64,000 bases of DNA from Opitutaceae bacterium TAV5 (GTDB lineage Bacteria; Verrucomicrobiota; Verrucomicrobiia; Opitutales; Opitutaceae), in the NCBI GenBank assembly GCA_000242935.3, contig CP007053.1, positions 6,557,001-6,621,000 on the forward strand, read 5' to 3'. Under the pieces are notes generated by a model. The model did no database searches. It saw only the letters and a program-made list of their open reading frames with translations, and was not told the DNA's origin. The first letter of the stretch is position 1. The number at the start of each line of letters is the position of its first letter. Made by a program: the position numbers and the translations under genes. Below, in pieces: positions 1 to 9,939 of this stretch.

Positions 1-2280
1 CCGGTCCACGGTTTCGTGCAGGACCGAGGCATTTTCCGAAACCATCGCATAACCGATGCGGCGAGGTTTGGAGACCGTGTATTCACGAATTCCACCGGTG
101 TGGATCTGCGGCGCGAATCGGATGTATTCGATTCCTCCGGACGGAATCCCCCATTCGTGACCAGCCGGATAAGCTTCCGTAATTGCCGGACGCGGCGCCA
201 GCGTGTCGCCCCAACCGAGGAAAAAGAAGAGTCCGCCGATACCCGACACCCGCTGCCCGTGAGCAACGATCAGCCCCTTCGGGTCGGATATCGCCACGCT
301 GTGGTAAAGGTTCATGCGGTCGCCGCCTCCGTGCGCCCAGTTGACGTAGTTTCGGCTTCGTGACACCGGTGAGATCGCATCCAGCCGGTCTCCGTCCCAG
401 ATCTCCATCCACCAGGAATGCAGCGATTCGGTGGAGGCAAATTCGATCTTGTGCTGCCAGTTCCTCTCGCCGGGGACATAACGCCGCCAGAGAAGCTCGT
501 CCCGGTAAATGCGCACTTCGGCGTTTTCCGGAAGACTGTGTACATCCATCGAATACACGGCGTGATCCTGCGGACCGCGCCAGAGATAATAGAGCCCCTC
601 CCACGGATCGTCCACCAGACTGTCCCCGGTCAGCGCGGCCTGGCGGATTTCGGGACCACGCGAGACGACGACGTTGCGCTTGTTGTGAAACAGGAAGGGC
701 ATTTTCAGCGGCACATCCTTCACCTCCCGGGCAGGAACCTGCGTCCGGTAAGCGCCCTGCTCCAGAGCCGCGGCCACCGCTTCGGGGCCGGTTTCGTAGA
801 ACACGACCTGCGGGGCGAGAAACCAGTCGCCGGCCTGGAGCTTGCGGAACGTCTCGAGGTTGAGGCGGTGCAGCGCGCCACCCCGGTATTCGGCGAGCGC
901 GAATCCCTGGAAACCGCCGATATTTTCCACCGGCCAGGGATTTTCGTCGGGAGTGAGCAGCACCGGATGGCCGCCGATTTCGCGGGCGATGTGGTTGATC
1001 GCTCTCTGGGTACGACGCACCGGCCACTTGTCGGGGTTGAGCGCGGCCATCGGATTGCGGAAACTGTCGAGCACCTTGCCACCGGGAATCACCAGAAAAT
1101 CCGGGCGGGACGCCTGGGCACAGAGCGACTTCCAGCGCGCAAAGTCCGCTTCCTCCGGGATGGCGGTATCGGGCAAGACAAGCGCCACCCAGTCCAGCTT
1201 TCCGCGCAATGCCCCAACCCACTGCTCCAGGGAAGCGGGTTCTTCGTCGAGGATAACGATGACGCCTTTTTTCCAGTCGGTCGCGGGCGCCTGCTGTTCC
1301 GCCGGCACCGGCCTGAGGTCCGTGGCAGGCGTCGGATTGCCGGTCAGGGCAGGCATTTTTCCGTGTGCGGAGGAGGGCGATTCATCCAGCCAGTCGAGAG
1401 TCCGGACAAAAAAATCGGCCATGCCCGCCTTGAGAAAATGACCGTGATCCCAGCGATCGTGAGAGCCGTGCAGGAACGTCAGGCTGGAATGCGCGCCAAA
1501 CACGACCAGACGCCCCTGGTCCACGATGCGGGCGGCGGCGAGGACAGGTTCAGTCTCGTAGTTGCCGCGACGATCGACGGCCCAGATGTCTTCCGACCTC
1601 GCCGTTTTTTCGGCGCGGACGAGCGGTGTCCATTCCGGCGAGAGCATCACCGGGTAACTGTCCTTTCCGTTTTCGGTTTGCGGAAACTCCATGGCAGCGA
1701 TTCCGGCCGTCACGGGGTGGTTCGCCGCGAGGTTGCGCGTCCGGAACAGGGTGACGCCGTCGTCGTTTTTCAGTGCGGAGACGTTTTCCGGGTTGCTGTC
1801 GATGACGGCCTCGCGCACGAAGCGGGCCCCGTACGGGGCCAGCAATTCGTTGACGGGAGAAAAAACCTGAAAATAGCGATCATCGAAAATCACGAGCAGA
1901 CCGCCTCCGCCGCGCAGGTAACGGTCGAGTTCCGGGGCAAGACGACGCAGCGCCTCCACTCCCTTGATATTCACTCCGTATGGCTCCTGCAAAAGCACAA
2001 CGGCATCGGCCGCCTCGAAATGTTCCCGGCAGGCCTCCTCGATTCCGCGGCCTTCGATCACCCAGCCCCGCGCCTCCAGCTCCTGCTGGAGCCACGGATC
2101 CACAAAGAACCCTTGCAGGTTTTCATTGCCCTCGATGGTCACGAGGACCAGCAGCGTACGCTTGGAGCCCGAGGCCGGCGGTGTCGTGGACGCAGCGGCG
2201 CTGTACGACAGGCCGACCGGCAGCGCAAACAGGCACAGGGTGCGTAACAACGAGGCGAGAGAGGGGAAGCAACGGATCAT
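1..2280 (-). CDS. Secreted protein with amidotransferase-like N-terminal domain, 3' end outside window
   Basis: Read from the ATG at 2278-2280, the frame stays open for 760 codons to the window edge, so the C-terminus is missing. The first 25 or so residues are a signal peptide (basic start, then LLRTLCLFALPVGL). Residues about 40-250 resemble a class I amidotransferase-like or ThuA/DUF4350-type fold: strand LLVLVTIEG, then DRYLRGGGGLLVIFDD. A second strand, GVIVILDEE, follows near residue 335. The rest has no motif I know. The gene diverges from the MFS transporter, with 179 bases between. A 609-codon open frame on the opposite strand is a high-GC shadow. Secretion is well supported; function is not known. 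Confidence 0.6.
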   Translation of the reverse strand, partial: MIRCFPSLASLLRTLCLFALPVGLSYSAAASTTPPASGSKRTLLVLVTIEGNENLQGFFVDPWLQQELEARGWVIEGRGIEEACREHFEAADAVVLLQEPYGVNIKGVEALRRLAPELDRYLRGGGGLLVIFDDRYFQVFSPVNELLAPYGARFVREAVIDSNPENVSALKNDDGVTLFRTRNLAANHPVTAGIAAMEFPQTENGKDSYPVMLSPEWTPLVRAEKTARSEDIWAVDRRGNYETEPVLAAARIVDQGRLVVFGAHSSLTFLHGSHDRWDHGHFLKAGMADFFVRTLDWLDESPSSAHGKMPALTGNPTPATDLRPVPAEQQAPATDWKKGVIVILDEEPASLEQWVGALRGKLDWVALVLPDTAIPEEADFARWKSLCAQASRPDFLVIPGGKVLDSFRNPMAALNPDKWPVRRTQRAINHIAREIGGHPVLLTPDENPWPVENIGGFQGFALAEYRGGALHRLNLETFRKLQAGDWFLAPQVVFYETGPEAVAAALEQGAYRTQVPAREVKDVPLKMPFLFHNKRNVVVSRGPEIRQAALTGDSLVDDPWEGLYYLWRGPQDHAVYSMDVHSLPENAEVRIYRDELLWRRYVPGERNWQHKIEFASTESLHSWWMEIWDGDRLDAISPVSRSRNYVNWAHGGGDRMNLYHSVAISDPKGLIVAHGQRVSGIGGLFFFLGWGDTLAPRPAITEAYPAGHEWGIPSGGIEYIRFAPQIHTGGIREYTVSKPRRIGYAMVSENASVLHETVDR

Positions 2281-2459
2281 GGCTGCAACCTTACGGAAAC
2301 GGTCTGTTTCTGACATTCACGATTTTGCCGCCGGCATAGCAGGTTTTGTCCCGCAAGTCCCGCTTTCCGTGTCGCGTCGTGCGTAGCAAAAATGTCCTGA
2401 CGTGAAACCAATCGCGTCCTGTCGGCCCCGTGTGCGGGCCGATAATCTTGCCGCATCAT

Positions 2460-3740
2460 ATGCAATCCGGCTCCCCTCCGTCCGACAAGGGACGCACTTC
2501 ACTCTCTCCGGCAGACATCCGTCACAATGTGCTGATGCTGGTTCTGATCGACTCGATCTGGGTCTTCGGCGCCGCCGAGATGCAACTCGCATCCGGACCT
2601 CTATACGTCCATCTGAACGCCTCCAACACCATGATCGGCCTGATCGGCTCGTTGCAGATGCTGGGGCTTTTCGGCATCCTGCTCTCGCCGTTTATCACGC
2701 GCCATTTTCCGATCAAGAAATACTACCTGTTTCTGGTTCACCTGCCTTATCTCGCCCCCTGGGGAGCCATCGGCATCGCGCTGGTGTCGGCCAACCACTT
2801 CGGCCTGGGCAACGAATGGCTGATGACGTTCATCGCGTGCATGTTCGGAGTGAGCTGGTTTTTCGCCGGATTCGTCACCCTGCCCCACAACGAATATGTG
2901 GCTGCATGCGTGCCGATGAGTCATCGCGGACGGCTTTCCGGATACGCCAACACCGCGGGCGGCGCGCTCGCGCTCATCTCCAACGCGCTTGCGGGCTGGA
3001 TCCTCTACCACCTGAGCAAGCCGGGGGCGTTTGGCTGGCTGTTTATCATGACTTGGGTGATCTGCCAGTCGGGCTACATTCTCGCGCTCTTCGGGCGCGA
3101 GCAGCGCACGCCGGTCGAAAACGCCCCGCCCCCCTGGTCCGCCTCCATGCTGCGGGCTGTTATCGCCGATTCGCGCTACCTGCGCGTGATCGCTCTCAAC
3201 TCGGTGTACGCCGTCCTGTTTTACCCGACGATCACCACGTTTATCAGCATCTACGGTTTCCGCGAGCTGCACATGATCCCGGCCACCGCCGCGGTGATCG
3301 GGATTTGCCAGAAGGGATCGCAGATCCTGCTCGGCGCGAAAATCGGGAGGATGATCGACAGGTACAGCCCGAAGCGGGCGCTGCTCTTTCTGCCGGTGAG
3401 TTTTGCCCTCACGATGCTGCCGATCCTCGTCTGGAAAAGTCCTCTGGCGGTTTATGTGTCCGCCGCATTGGGAGCATCGTTTACCATCTGCTTTTCCGCG
3501 GCGTTCAACGCGTTGCTTTTCGGCCTCCCCCGGCCCGAGAATCGGGCCGGGCACTACACGATCCAGATTCTCTGCAACTACGCCGCGCTGGGCTGCGGAC
3601 AGCTTGCGATCGGTATTATGTGCGACAAAATCGGATACAAATTCTCCTTCGCCGCCCTCGCCTGCCTCGCGATCGTCATGGTGCCTGTCTCGAAAAAAAT
3701 CCTGCAGCCGCTGAGCGAAAAGTCCGAGCACTATCACTAG
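2460..3740 (+). CDS. Major facilitator superfamily transporter
   Basis: The protein has 426 residues and about 12 hydrophobic segments, as usual for an MFS carrier. The loop LPHNEYVAACVPMSHRGRLSGY lies between helices in the first half, and GAKIGRMIDRYSPKRALLF is the basic loop at the start of the second half, typical of MFS symmetry. I start at ATG 2460; a GTG 30 bases upstream adds only ten non-hydrophobic residues. The GH38-like mannosidase begins 70 bases downstream on the same strand, so the pair probably takes up and cuts a mannose-containing oligosaccharide. The substrate is inferred from this neighbour only. Confidence 0.8.
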   Translation: MQSGSPPSDKGRTSLSPADIRHNVLMLVLIDSIWVFGAAEMQLASGPLYVHLNASNTMIGLIGSLQMLGLFGILLSPFITRHFPIKKYYLFLVHLPYLAPWGAIGIALVSANHFGLGNEWLMTFIACMFGVSWFFAGFVTLPHNEYVAACVPMSHRGRLSGYANTAGGALALISNALAGWILYHLSKPGAFGWLFIMTWVICQSGYILALFGREQRTPVENAPPPWSASMLRAVIADSRYLRVIALNSVYAVLFYPTITTFISIYGFRELHMIPATAAVIGICQKGSQILLGAKIGRMIDRYSPKRALLFLPVSFALTMLPILVWKSPLAVYVSAALGASFTICFSAAFNALLFGLPRPENRAGHYTIQILCNYAALGCGQLAIGIMCDKIGYKFSFAALACLAIVMVPVSKKILQPLSEKSEHYH

Positions 3741-3810
3741 GCGGCCCCGCATTCCCGCCGCTCCCTCCCCTGCCCCGGTCTTCCAGTCTTTTCCGATCCA
3801 CTCCCGAACC

Positions 3811-6471
3811 ATGAAACGAAAACCCGTCTTTGTTTTTCTTCGCAACCACTTCGACCTCGTCTGGCGACGTGGCTGGAAGCGTGCCTACCGGCATGCCGGC
3901 CGCTGTTACCAGCCTTACGCACACTTGCAACGATTGCTCGCCGACCATTGCCTGCGCCAGGCGACAGAGGAGGGCGCCGGCTTCGAAATCGAACAGAGCC
4001 TGTCGGTCCGCGCCTATCTCGAAGCCCGGCCCGGCGCGGCCGTCGCGCTCCGCAAGCTGGCCGATGAAAACCGGTTTTCGATCATCGGCTGCGGCGAGGC
4101 CATCATCGACACCAACCAGTGCTGCATCGAGACACTCGCGCGCAACCTTGCCTCGGGGCTGCATTTCGCCCGCACGGTCCAGGGTCGCTGGCCCCGGGTG
4201 GGCGGACGCTTTGACGGTTTCGGCTCTTCCGCGCAGCTCCCGCAACTGTACCGGCAGTGCGGCATCCTCTGGGTGACCGGTTTTTCCTACTCGAAACCGG
4301 ACCGCCTGTATTGGCGCGGGCTGGACGGATCGACGGTGTACGTGCGGGCCGACGAGTTTCCGGGGGTTCACGAATTTTTCGATCACTGCTACCAGGAACC
4401 CTGCCCGCACTGCCTCGGCACCGGGAAAGTCGCCGGCGACGGGAAACCCTGCCCCGAATGCCGGGCCACCGGCTTCAATCTCGCCCTCAACACGTATCCG
4501 CCGCTGAAACCCGTGCAAGTGCCACCGGACGCGCCCTTCGGGATCATCTGGCGCCAGTCGGAGGAGATGTTTCCCGATCCCGCGCTTCCCGGTCTGGTCG
4601 AGGAGTTCAACCGCCGCGATCCCGATCACGAATACCGCTGGGGCAACCTCGAAGCCCTTCTTCCCTTTTTCGCCGACGAAATCGCGCGAACGGACAACCC
4701 GCCGGAGGAAAGCGTAAGCCCGCATGTCGAATGGAATCCCGTGCAGGCGGGCACATGGGTTTCGCGCATCCGGCACAAACTCGCCGCGCGCCGCCTGGAG
4801 CGGGCGTTCTTCGCCGCCGAAGCCTGCGCCGCCTTGCAGGCGATGACAGGCGGTGCCGCCCGCCGCGAGTTTCCCTCCGGAGACCTGACCCGAATCTGGC
4901 TGGAGCTGCCGTTGCAGTTTTTTCACGACGCGATCACCGGTACGCACAACGACCCCGCCTTCGATGAACTCATGGACGCTGCCCGCTCCGGTTTCCAGGC
5001 CTGCCTCGAAGCGGCCGGTCCGCGTCCGGAGTCCGGCGAAGCATTCGTCGCATGGTCGATCGAACGCGAATCCGAGCAACTGCTGATGCTGCCGGAAGGC
5101 AATCCAGCCGGCGTCAACTGGAGGGGCGAGCATGGCGTCGAGATCGCTACCGCCTTCGCCCGCGTGCCGGCAACCCTCATGACCGACGCGCGCCTGGTCG
5201 CTCTCCGGGCGGACAGTCCCTTGCGCCCGCCAGCGGCCGGCGAAGTCTGCCTCGCCGTTTCCTTGCCCGATAACCGGCCGCGACTGTTTCGGACGGCAGG
5301 CGGGATTTCCTCCCCGGTCCCCATTTCGGGAATGCGCATGGATAACGGGCTCATCGGGATTGCCTGGGACAAAAACGGCCTCACCTCGATCTGCGACCTG
5401 GCGGAGGGAGGCTGCCTGCTCTCCGGCGTCGGGAAACACAACGGCATACGCCCGAACGAATTGCTTCTGGAGCGGGACGAGGGCGACCCGTGGGGAACGA
5501 GAGGACGTGAGCGCCCCCGGACCATGCTGGGCGGATTCACACGGTTTGTCGCCGCGCGCAGGACAGGGTCGGTGCAAGAGGCGGTTTTTACCGGAACCTT
5601 TGAGCCCAATGCCCGCTTCGGTCGCGAAGCGGACCCGGCCGTCTTCGGTCTGGAATGGACCCAGACCGTACGCCTGCATGACCACGTGGCCCGCGTCGAT
5701 TTTATCACGGAGATTTACTGGAAAAGCGCCAACCGCCGGATTCGCGTGGCTTTCCCCACGCAGGCGAAAACCGACCGTGGTGTTTACGGAATCCCCGGCG
5801 GCTATCTGGAACGCGAGCGCTACGAGATGACCGACAATTTCCTCTGGTCCCCCAACGGCGACTGGCCTGCGCTGGATTTCTTCGCCACGCTTCCTGGCGG
5901 TGATGCGTCAACCCATACGCCGGGCGTGGCGCTCTTCAATCGCGGCACGGTTTCTTCACGGATCGAGAATGGCATGCTTCTCATGAGTCTCGTGCGTTCA
6001 CCGGCTTTTGGCCACTGCCTCGAACGTTATGCACAGGATTACCCGATGCCGTGGCAGGGCGCCCTCGATCCCGGGTACCATGTTTTTGAATACTCCCTGG
6101 CCGGCGGATTCCGGTCGCGTGAAGCGTTTCCCCGGTTGTTGCGACAGGCCGCGGCGTTCAATGCCGTCCCGGTGTTGCTCAAAACATCCGGTGCCGGAGC
6201 GCCGGACTGGCCGGTGCCGTTGATCGACAACCCGCACGTGCAACTGCTCGCGATCAAACGTGCTTTCGATGACGACGGCTGGATGCTGCGGGTGCTCAAT
6301 ACGTGCGGCGATACGATATGCATGACGGTCGCCGTTCCCGGCTTCGCGCTCTGCGCCTGCGATCTGCTGGAACAGCCTGCCGACGACCCTGCGGGCACAA
6401 GCGACGGAAGCCCGATCGAACTGGGTCCCTTCGGTATCCGGAGCTACCGGCTCAGGCCTCGTCAAACATGA
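3811..6471 (+). CDS. Glycoside hydrolase family 38-like alpha-mannosidase with an inserted zinc-finger-like motif
   Basis: At 886 residues this has the length of a GH38 alpha-mannosidase. NHFDLVW (residues 12-18) matches the metal-binding HxD start of the family. FDGFGSSAQLPQLY places the catalytic nucleophile at Asp135. FFHDAITGTHNDPAFDEL matches the family HDAVTGT motif. The C-terminal half is beta-rich, as in GH38. No signal peptide is visible, so it should act in the cytoplasm on imported sugar, in line with the MFS gene 70 bases upstream. Residues 198-217 carry two CxxC pairs (CPHC and CPEC) followed by GTG/ATG, like a DnaJ zinc finger, which is unusual in GH38. It converges with the FAD oxidoreductase gene. 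Confidence 0.8.
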   Translation: MKRKPVFVFLRNHFDLVWRRGWKRAYRHAGRCYQPYAHLQRLLADHCLRQATEEGAGFEIEQSLSVRAYLEARPGAAVALRKLADENRFSIIGCGEAIIDTNQCCIETLARNLASGLHFARTVQGRWPRVGGRFDGFGSSAQLPQLYRQCGILWVTGFSYSKPDRLYWRGLDGSTVYVRADEFPGVHEFFDHCYQEPCPHCLGTGKVAGDGKPCPECRATGFNLALNTYPPLKPVQVPPDAPFGIIWRQSEEMFPDPALPGLVEEFNRRDPDHEYRWGNLEALLPFFADEIARTDNPPEESVSPHVEWNPVQAGTWVSRIRHKLAARRLERAFFAAEACAALQAMTGGAARREFPSGDLTRIWLELPLQFFHDAITGTHNDPAFDELMDAARSGFQACLEAAGPRPESGEAFVAWSIERESEQLLMLPEGNPAGVNWRGEHGVEIATAFARVPATLMTDARLVALRADSPLRPPAAGEVCLAVSLPDNRPRLFRTAGGISSPVPISGMRMDNGLIGIAWDKNGLTSICDLAEGGCLLSGVGKHNGIRPNELLLERDEGDPWGTRGRERPRTMLGGFTRFVAARRTGSVQEAVFTGTFEPNARFGREADPAVFGLEWTQTVRLHDHVARVDFITEIYWKSANRRIRVAFPTQAKTDRGVYGIPGGYLERERYEMTDNFLWSPNGDWPALDFFATLPGGDASTHTPGVALFNRGTVSSRIENGMLLMSLVRSPAFGHCLERYAQDYPMPWQGALDPGYHVFEYSLAGGFRSREAFPRLLRQAAAFNAVPVLLKTSGAGAPDWPVPLIDNPHVQLLAIKRAFDDDGWMLRVLNTCGDTICMTVAVPGFALCACDLLEQPADDPAGTSDGSPIELGPFGIRSYRLRPRQT

Positions 6472-6527
6472 CAAGCGGGCTGAAGGCGAAAGAGAGGTGA
6501 AAACCTGTCCTCCCGCCTTTCATCCCC

Positions 6528-9083
6528 TCAATGCGAAAGGTCCATCCCGTCGGAGATCAGCGCGGACTGGAGAAATCTCACATCGAGCTCGCGCACCGGC
6601 ACACCCGCCCGAAAGGCCAGCGCCGCGGCGGTGCCGGCAGCCTGGCCGATAATGAAGCAGGGAGGCATCACCCGGAGCGAGGACATCGCCTCGTGTGTCA
6701 TCGAAATGCACCGGCCCGCCGCCAGCAGGTTGTCCACGCACCGTGGCACGAGGCTGCGGTACGGGATGTCGTAGCTGGGCACGCGACGGGCCTTTGTGCC
6801 GCGGGCGCCGGTCGGATTGTGAATATCGAGGAAATAATCGCACTTGCCGATGTGATCGTGAAAATAACGGCCGGCGACGACGTCCTCCATCGTGAGCGTG
6901 TATTCCCCCTCGATGCGGCGTGTCTCCCGGATTCCGATACGCGGTCCCGACTGAACCAGACGATAGTCGAAATGTTTTCTCAGGGTATCCATCTGGTCCC
7001 ACATCTGGCGTCGCCCCTCGATCTCGGCGCGGGTCAGGTGTTCGGCGTTGGTGCCGTCGGCCGCCACCCGGGTGGCGTTAATGAGAAAACGTCCGTGTGG
7101 GATTTTCCAGAAAAGGTTCAGGTGCCGACGACCGGTGTCCATCGCGACCTGATACATCAGCGAACAGGGCTGCGTAAGCCGGTCCTGCTCGCGTCCGAGA
7201 AATACCGGCACGCCGGCGGCCTTGGCGACATCACCATCGCCCGAGCAGTCGATGACGACAGCGGCGTGAATCCGCTCCATTTTCCCGTCGCGAAACACGG
7301 TGAGGGCGCGAATGATGCGTTCCCGTGTTTCCACCGAGCACAGCACGCAACCGAACCGGACCGCCACGCCGGCTGCGCGGACGAGGTGATCGAGAACCAG
7401 ACGAAATCCTTCCGGATCGAAGGCCTGGTTGGGAGGAAACTTGTAGCCTTGCCGGTGCAGCGCATCGAGCACCTCCTCGTAAATGCCGCCCCGCGACCCC
7501 CCGGCAAACGAGGTCACGCCTCCCGTGCTGCCGCTTCCCCCGAGTTCGCCCGATTGCTCCACGAGAACGACCCGGGCACCGTGCCGCGCCGCCGCCACCG
7601 CCGCCGCCACTCCGGAAGGCCCGCCGCCGATCACCGCCACATCGAAATCGTCCGTGCCGGTCGCTTCGGAATCTGCGCTTTCACGGCTGGACGAAAAGGT
7701 GATTTTCTCCCGACTGTCTGCCTTCCCGGAGGCTGCCGGCCGCGAACCGGTTTCCGGCTTCAACGAGCCGACGGCCTTTTCGACATGGGGCGCAAACAGA
7801 AGTGAAAGGCCGGTCCCCTCCACGAGGACAGACGTCGATTCGTCCCACCAGAGATCGTCCGGCAGACGGTGAAGATTTCTGACCTCGGGAGATTGCAGGG
7901 ATGCGCGGTCAGGTTTTGTGGCGATCGCCGGTGTTTCGTGTATCCGGAAATCTTGCAGTGTCTTCGCCGGTAACGCCTCTGCAGTTTCACTCCGGCTACC
8001 TGTTGCCGGAACAAGCCGTTTGCAGCGGTAGCAGCCATCTGCTTCCGGAGAAAATCCGGTCGCCACCGGTCTGGCGTTCATTGTTCCCGAAACCCGCCAG
8101 GGTTTTATGGGGGAATGTGAGAGAGCGGAAGCCGTCTGGACAACAAAAACATCCTCGAAACCGGCCACCTCGCGCCGGAGAAAACCAAGCGCGGTTTCCA
8201 GATGACGCCGGAATTCCCAGGCAGCGGCGGACCCGCGCTCCGCGAGAAACCGGATTGTCAGTCGTCGCTCGGTCCACAATCCGCCGTCTTCCAGTTCGAC
8301 GCAGCCTCCGGTCAGGTCCGCCGATCCGGAAGGAACCCAAAGCCGGGTCGACGTGCGGCGGTAGCTTTCCCGAAATTTCTGGCGGACGGACAAAGCCGTG
8401 CCCGGCCGGGCTTCCTTCCCGTTAAAATGCACCGAAAAGCTGTTGAAGGACGGCACAAGGGTCGCCGTCGCCGCCACATGGTACACGTTGCCCAGCGTAG
8501 CCCTCCCGACACAGTAGCGCAAGGGCGGCCGGTCGTATCCGTTTTTCCCGACTCCGCGATGGCGGGAGCGGCATTTGTCGCGCACGAGTTGCTCCATTTG
8601 GCCGGTCGTACTCGCATCGATGAATTCCCTGGCGATGACGGTTTCAAAACCGTTTTTGGAATGCAGTTGCACGGCCCGGATGGAGGTTCCCCGGCTGTCC
8701 AGAGCGACGGCCACGGGTTGCGTATGGAAGCGCAGGCGCAAGTTGGCTTCGGTGGTGGCGTATTCATCGAGAACAATCTTGAACGCTTCGGGATGCGGCG
8801 TGTCCCTTTCTTCACACACGGCGACACGGCGACGCGCTCTGGCCAGCAGCTCTCCGATGTCGGGGATTTCGGCGACAGGGCCGGCCGTCATTTCCGGAGG
8901 GAGCGAAGCAAGCCCTGCGGTCACGCTTCCGCCGAGAAAACCGCCGCTGTGGCAGAGGAATACGCGCAGGCCGCGCCGGGCGAGATGCACGGCCGTCGTA
9001 ACGGCGCCAGGAGAACTGCCGAATATCGCGATGTCGGATTCGGCGGGAGCGGTTGAATGGTCGTTGTGTTTGGATCGGGACAT
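6528..9083 (-). CDS. FAD-dependent oxidoreductase with two tandem FAD-type domains
   Basis: The 851-residue protein has two Rossmann dinucleotide folds of the FAD_oxidored type. The first, near the N-terminus (IAIFGSSPGAVTTAVHLARR), has lost glycines of the GxGxxG motif. The second, starting near residue 475, is canonical (VIGGGPSGVAAAVAAARHG, then VVLVEQ). Near the C-terminus, NLLAAGRCISMTHEAMSSLR is the usual FAD-contact motif of this family. I start at ATG 9081-9083 because the open frame upstream would run into the pseudopilin gene ending at 9208. No export signal is seen. The likely role is oxidation of a small organic substrate; substrate unknown. It is the last gene of an AraC, pseudopilin, FAD set. 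Confidence 0.75.
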   Translation of the reverse strand: MSRSKHNDHSTAPAESDIAIFGSSPGAVTTAVHLARRGLRVFLCHSGGFLGGSVTAGLASLPPEMTAGPVAEIPDIGELLARARRRVAVCEERDTPHPEAFKIVLDEYATTEANLRLRFHTQPVAVALDSRGTSIRAVQLHSKNGFETVIAREFIDASTTGQMEQLVRDKCRSRHRGVGKNGYDRPPLRYCVGRATLGNVYHVAATATLVPSFNSFSVHFNGKEARPGTALSVRQKFRESYRRTSTRLWVPSGSADLTGGCVELEDGGLWTERRLTIRFLAERGSAAAWEFRRHLETALGFLRREVAGFEDVFVVQTASALSHSPIKPWRVSGTMNARPVATGFSPEADGCYRCKRLVPATGSRSETAEALPAKTLQDFRIHETPAIATKPDRASLQSPEVRNLHRLPDDLWWDESTSVLVEGTGLSLLFAPHVEKAVGSLKPETGSRPAASGKADSREKITFSSSRESADSEATGTDDFDVAVIGGGPSGVAAAVAAARHGARVVLVEQSGELGGSGSTGGVTSFAGGSRGGIYEEVLDALHRQGYKFPPNQAFDPEGFRLVLDHLVRAAGVAVRFGCVLCSVETRERIIRALTVFRDGKMERIHAAVVIDCSGDGDVAKAAGVPVFLGREQDRLTQPCSLMYQVAMDTGRRHLNLFWKIPHGRFLINATRVAADGTNAEHLTRAEIEGRRQMWDQMDTLRKHFDYRLVQSGPRIGIRETRRIEGEYTLTMEDVVAGRYFHDHIGKCDYFLDIHNPTGARGTKARRVPSYDIPYRSLVPRCVDNLLAAGRCISMTHEAMSSLRVMPPCFIIGQAAGTAAALAFRAGVPVRELDVRFLQSALISDGMDLSH

Positions 9084-9207
9084 GAAAACGGATAGCGAAG
9101 CGCATTTCCTTCCATAACCGAAGGATGCGTACTCGAAGAGAGAGACGGGCCAAGGCGAGGCGAATCGCCGGCCGACGCCGGGCGTATCGGCGAAGAAAGA
9201 CGGGGGC

Positions 9208-9834
9208 CTATTTCTCGGGCGACTGGAGAAGCTCCACCAGCGTGCTTCGATCCCGGATACGCGAGGAATGCCCATCGGCAAAACAGGCGTTGAAAGCCAT
9301 GTCGTGCGGACCATACGATCCCGGCGTGCCTTCGGTGTCGGCATTCACGGCCGGATTTTCCGCGCGATCTCTCCAGAGGATAAAGCGGGCCGGGTGGGGA
9401 ATCTCCGCAAGGGTGGCCCCATACGATTTTACATTCGGATAGAAATAAGCGGAGATGACGACCGGCTGTCCCGGACAAAACCATACGTCTTTCCCGGCGT
9501 TGCGTGGCAGGGTGTCGATCAACTGATAACGCATGATGACCGCCCATTTGACTCCGGTCTCGCCCGGCTCGATCCCGTCGGGCAGTTTTCCCTTCCGGTC
9601 GTTGGCAAACAGGATGGCGGCCATGCTGATCTGCCGCAGATTGGAAAGGCACTGCGTGGAGCGGGCGGTTTTTCTGACTTTCGCGGCTGTGGGTACGAGG
9701 ATAGCCGCGAGGATGCCGATCACGGCGATGACCACCAGAAGCTCGACCAGGGTAAATGCGGAGCGAGCCTGAAAACGGGCGGGGACGCCATGTTCGTATC
9801 CGGTCGACCTGGCAGATTGCAACGTCTTTTGCAT
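9208..9834 (-). CDS. Type II secretion-type pseudopilin (prepilin-like N-terminal methylation motif)
   Basis: The protein has 208 residues. After a 26-residue basic leader it carries the prepilin peptidase site and hydrophobic helix FTLVELLVVIAVIGILAAIL, then a soluble domain with CLSNLRQISMAAILFAN and a C-terminal HDMAFNACFADGHSSRI, the H-x9-DG signature of the many PulG-like proteins in Planctomycetes and Verrucomicrobia. No secretion ATPase or secretin gene is nearby, so this is an orphan pseudopilin. It lies 105 bases after the AraC gene and 124 bases before the FAD oxidoreductase on the same strand, so the three are probably co-transcribed. The exact role of this orphan class is unknown. 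Confidence 0.85.
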   Translation of the reverse strand: MQKTLQSARSTGYEHGVPARFQARSAFTLVELLVVIAVIGILAAILVPTAAKVRKTARSTQCLSNLRQISMAAILFANDRKGKLPDGIEPGETGVKWAVIMRYQLIDTLPRNAGKDVWFCPGQPVVISAYFYPNVKSYGATLAEIPHPARFILWRDRAENPAVNADTEGTPGSYGPHDMAFNACFADGHSSRIRDRSTLVELLQSPEK

Positions 9835-9939
9835 GAGGCTATTAAATCATCAATTCTTGCCGCCCACAAGGACGTTTTGCCCCCGTTTCCAGCAGGATTT
9901 TGCCATGGGGATACAGCGTCCCGCATGCCACAGTGGCGC

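Noticed and set aside
418-2247. Long plus-strand open frame opposite the edge-truncated secreted protein
   Set aside because: It is antisense to a 760-codon frame that has a signal peptide and domain-like strands; its own translation is Arg/His/Gly-rich with no family look.
2296-2310. GAAAC-GGTCT-GTTTC inverted repeat before the MFS gene as an operator
   Set aside because: Only five-base arms; too short to claim without comparison to other promoters.
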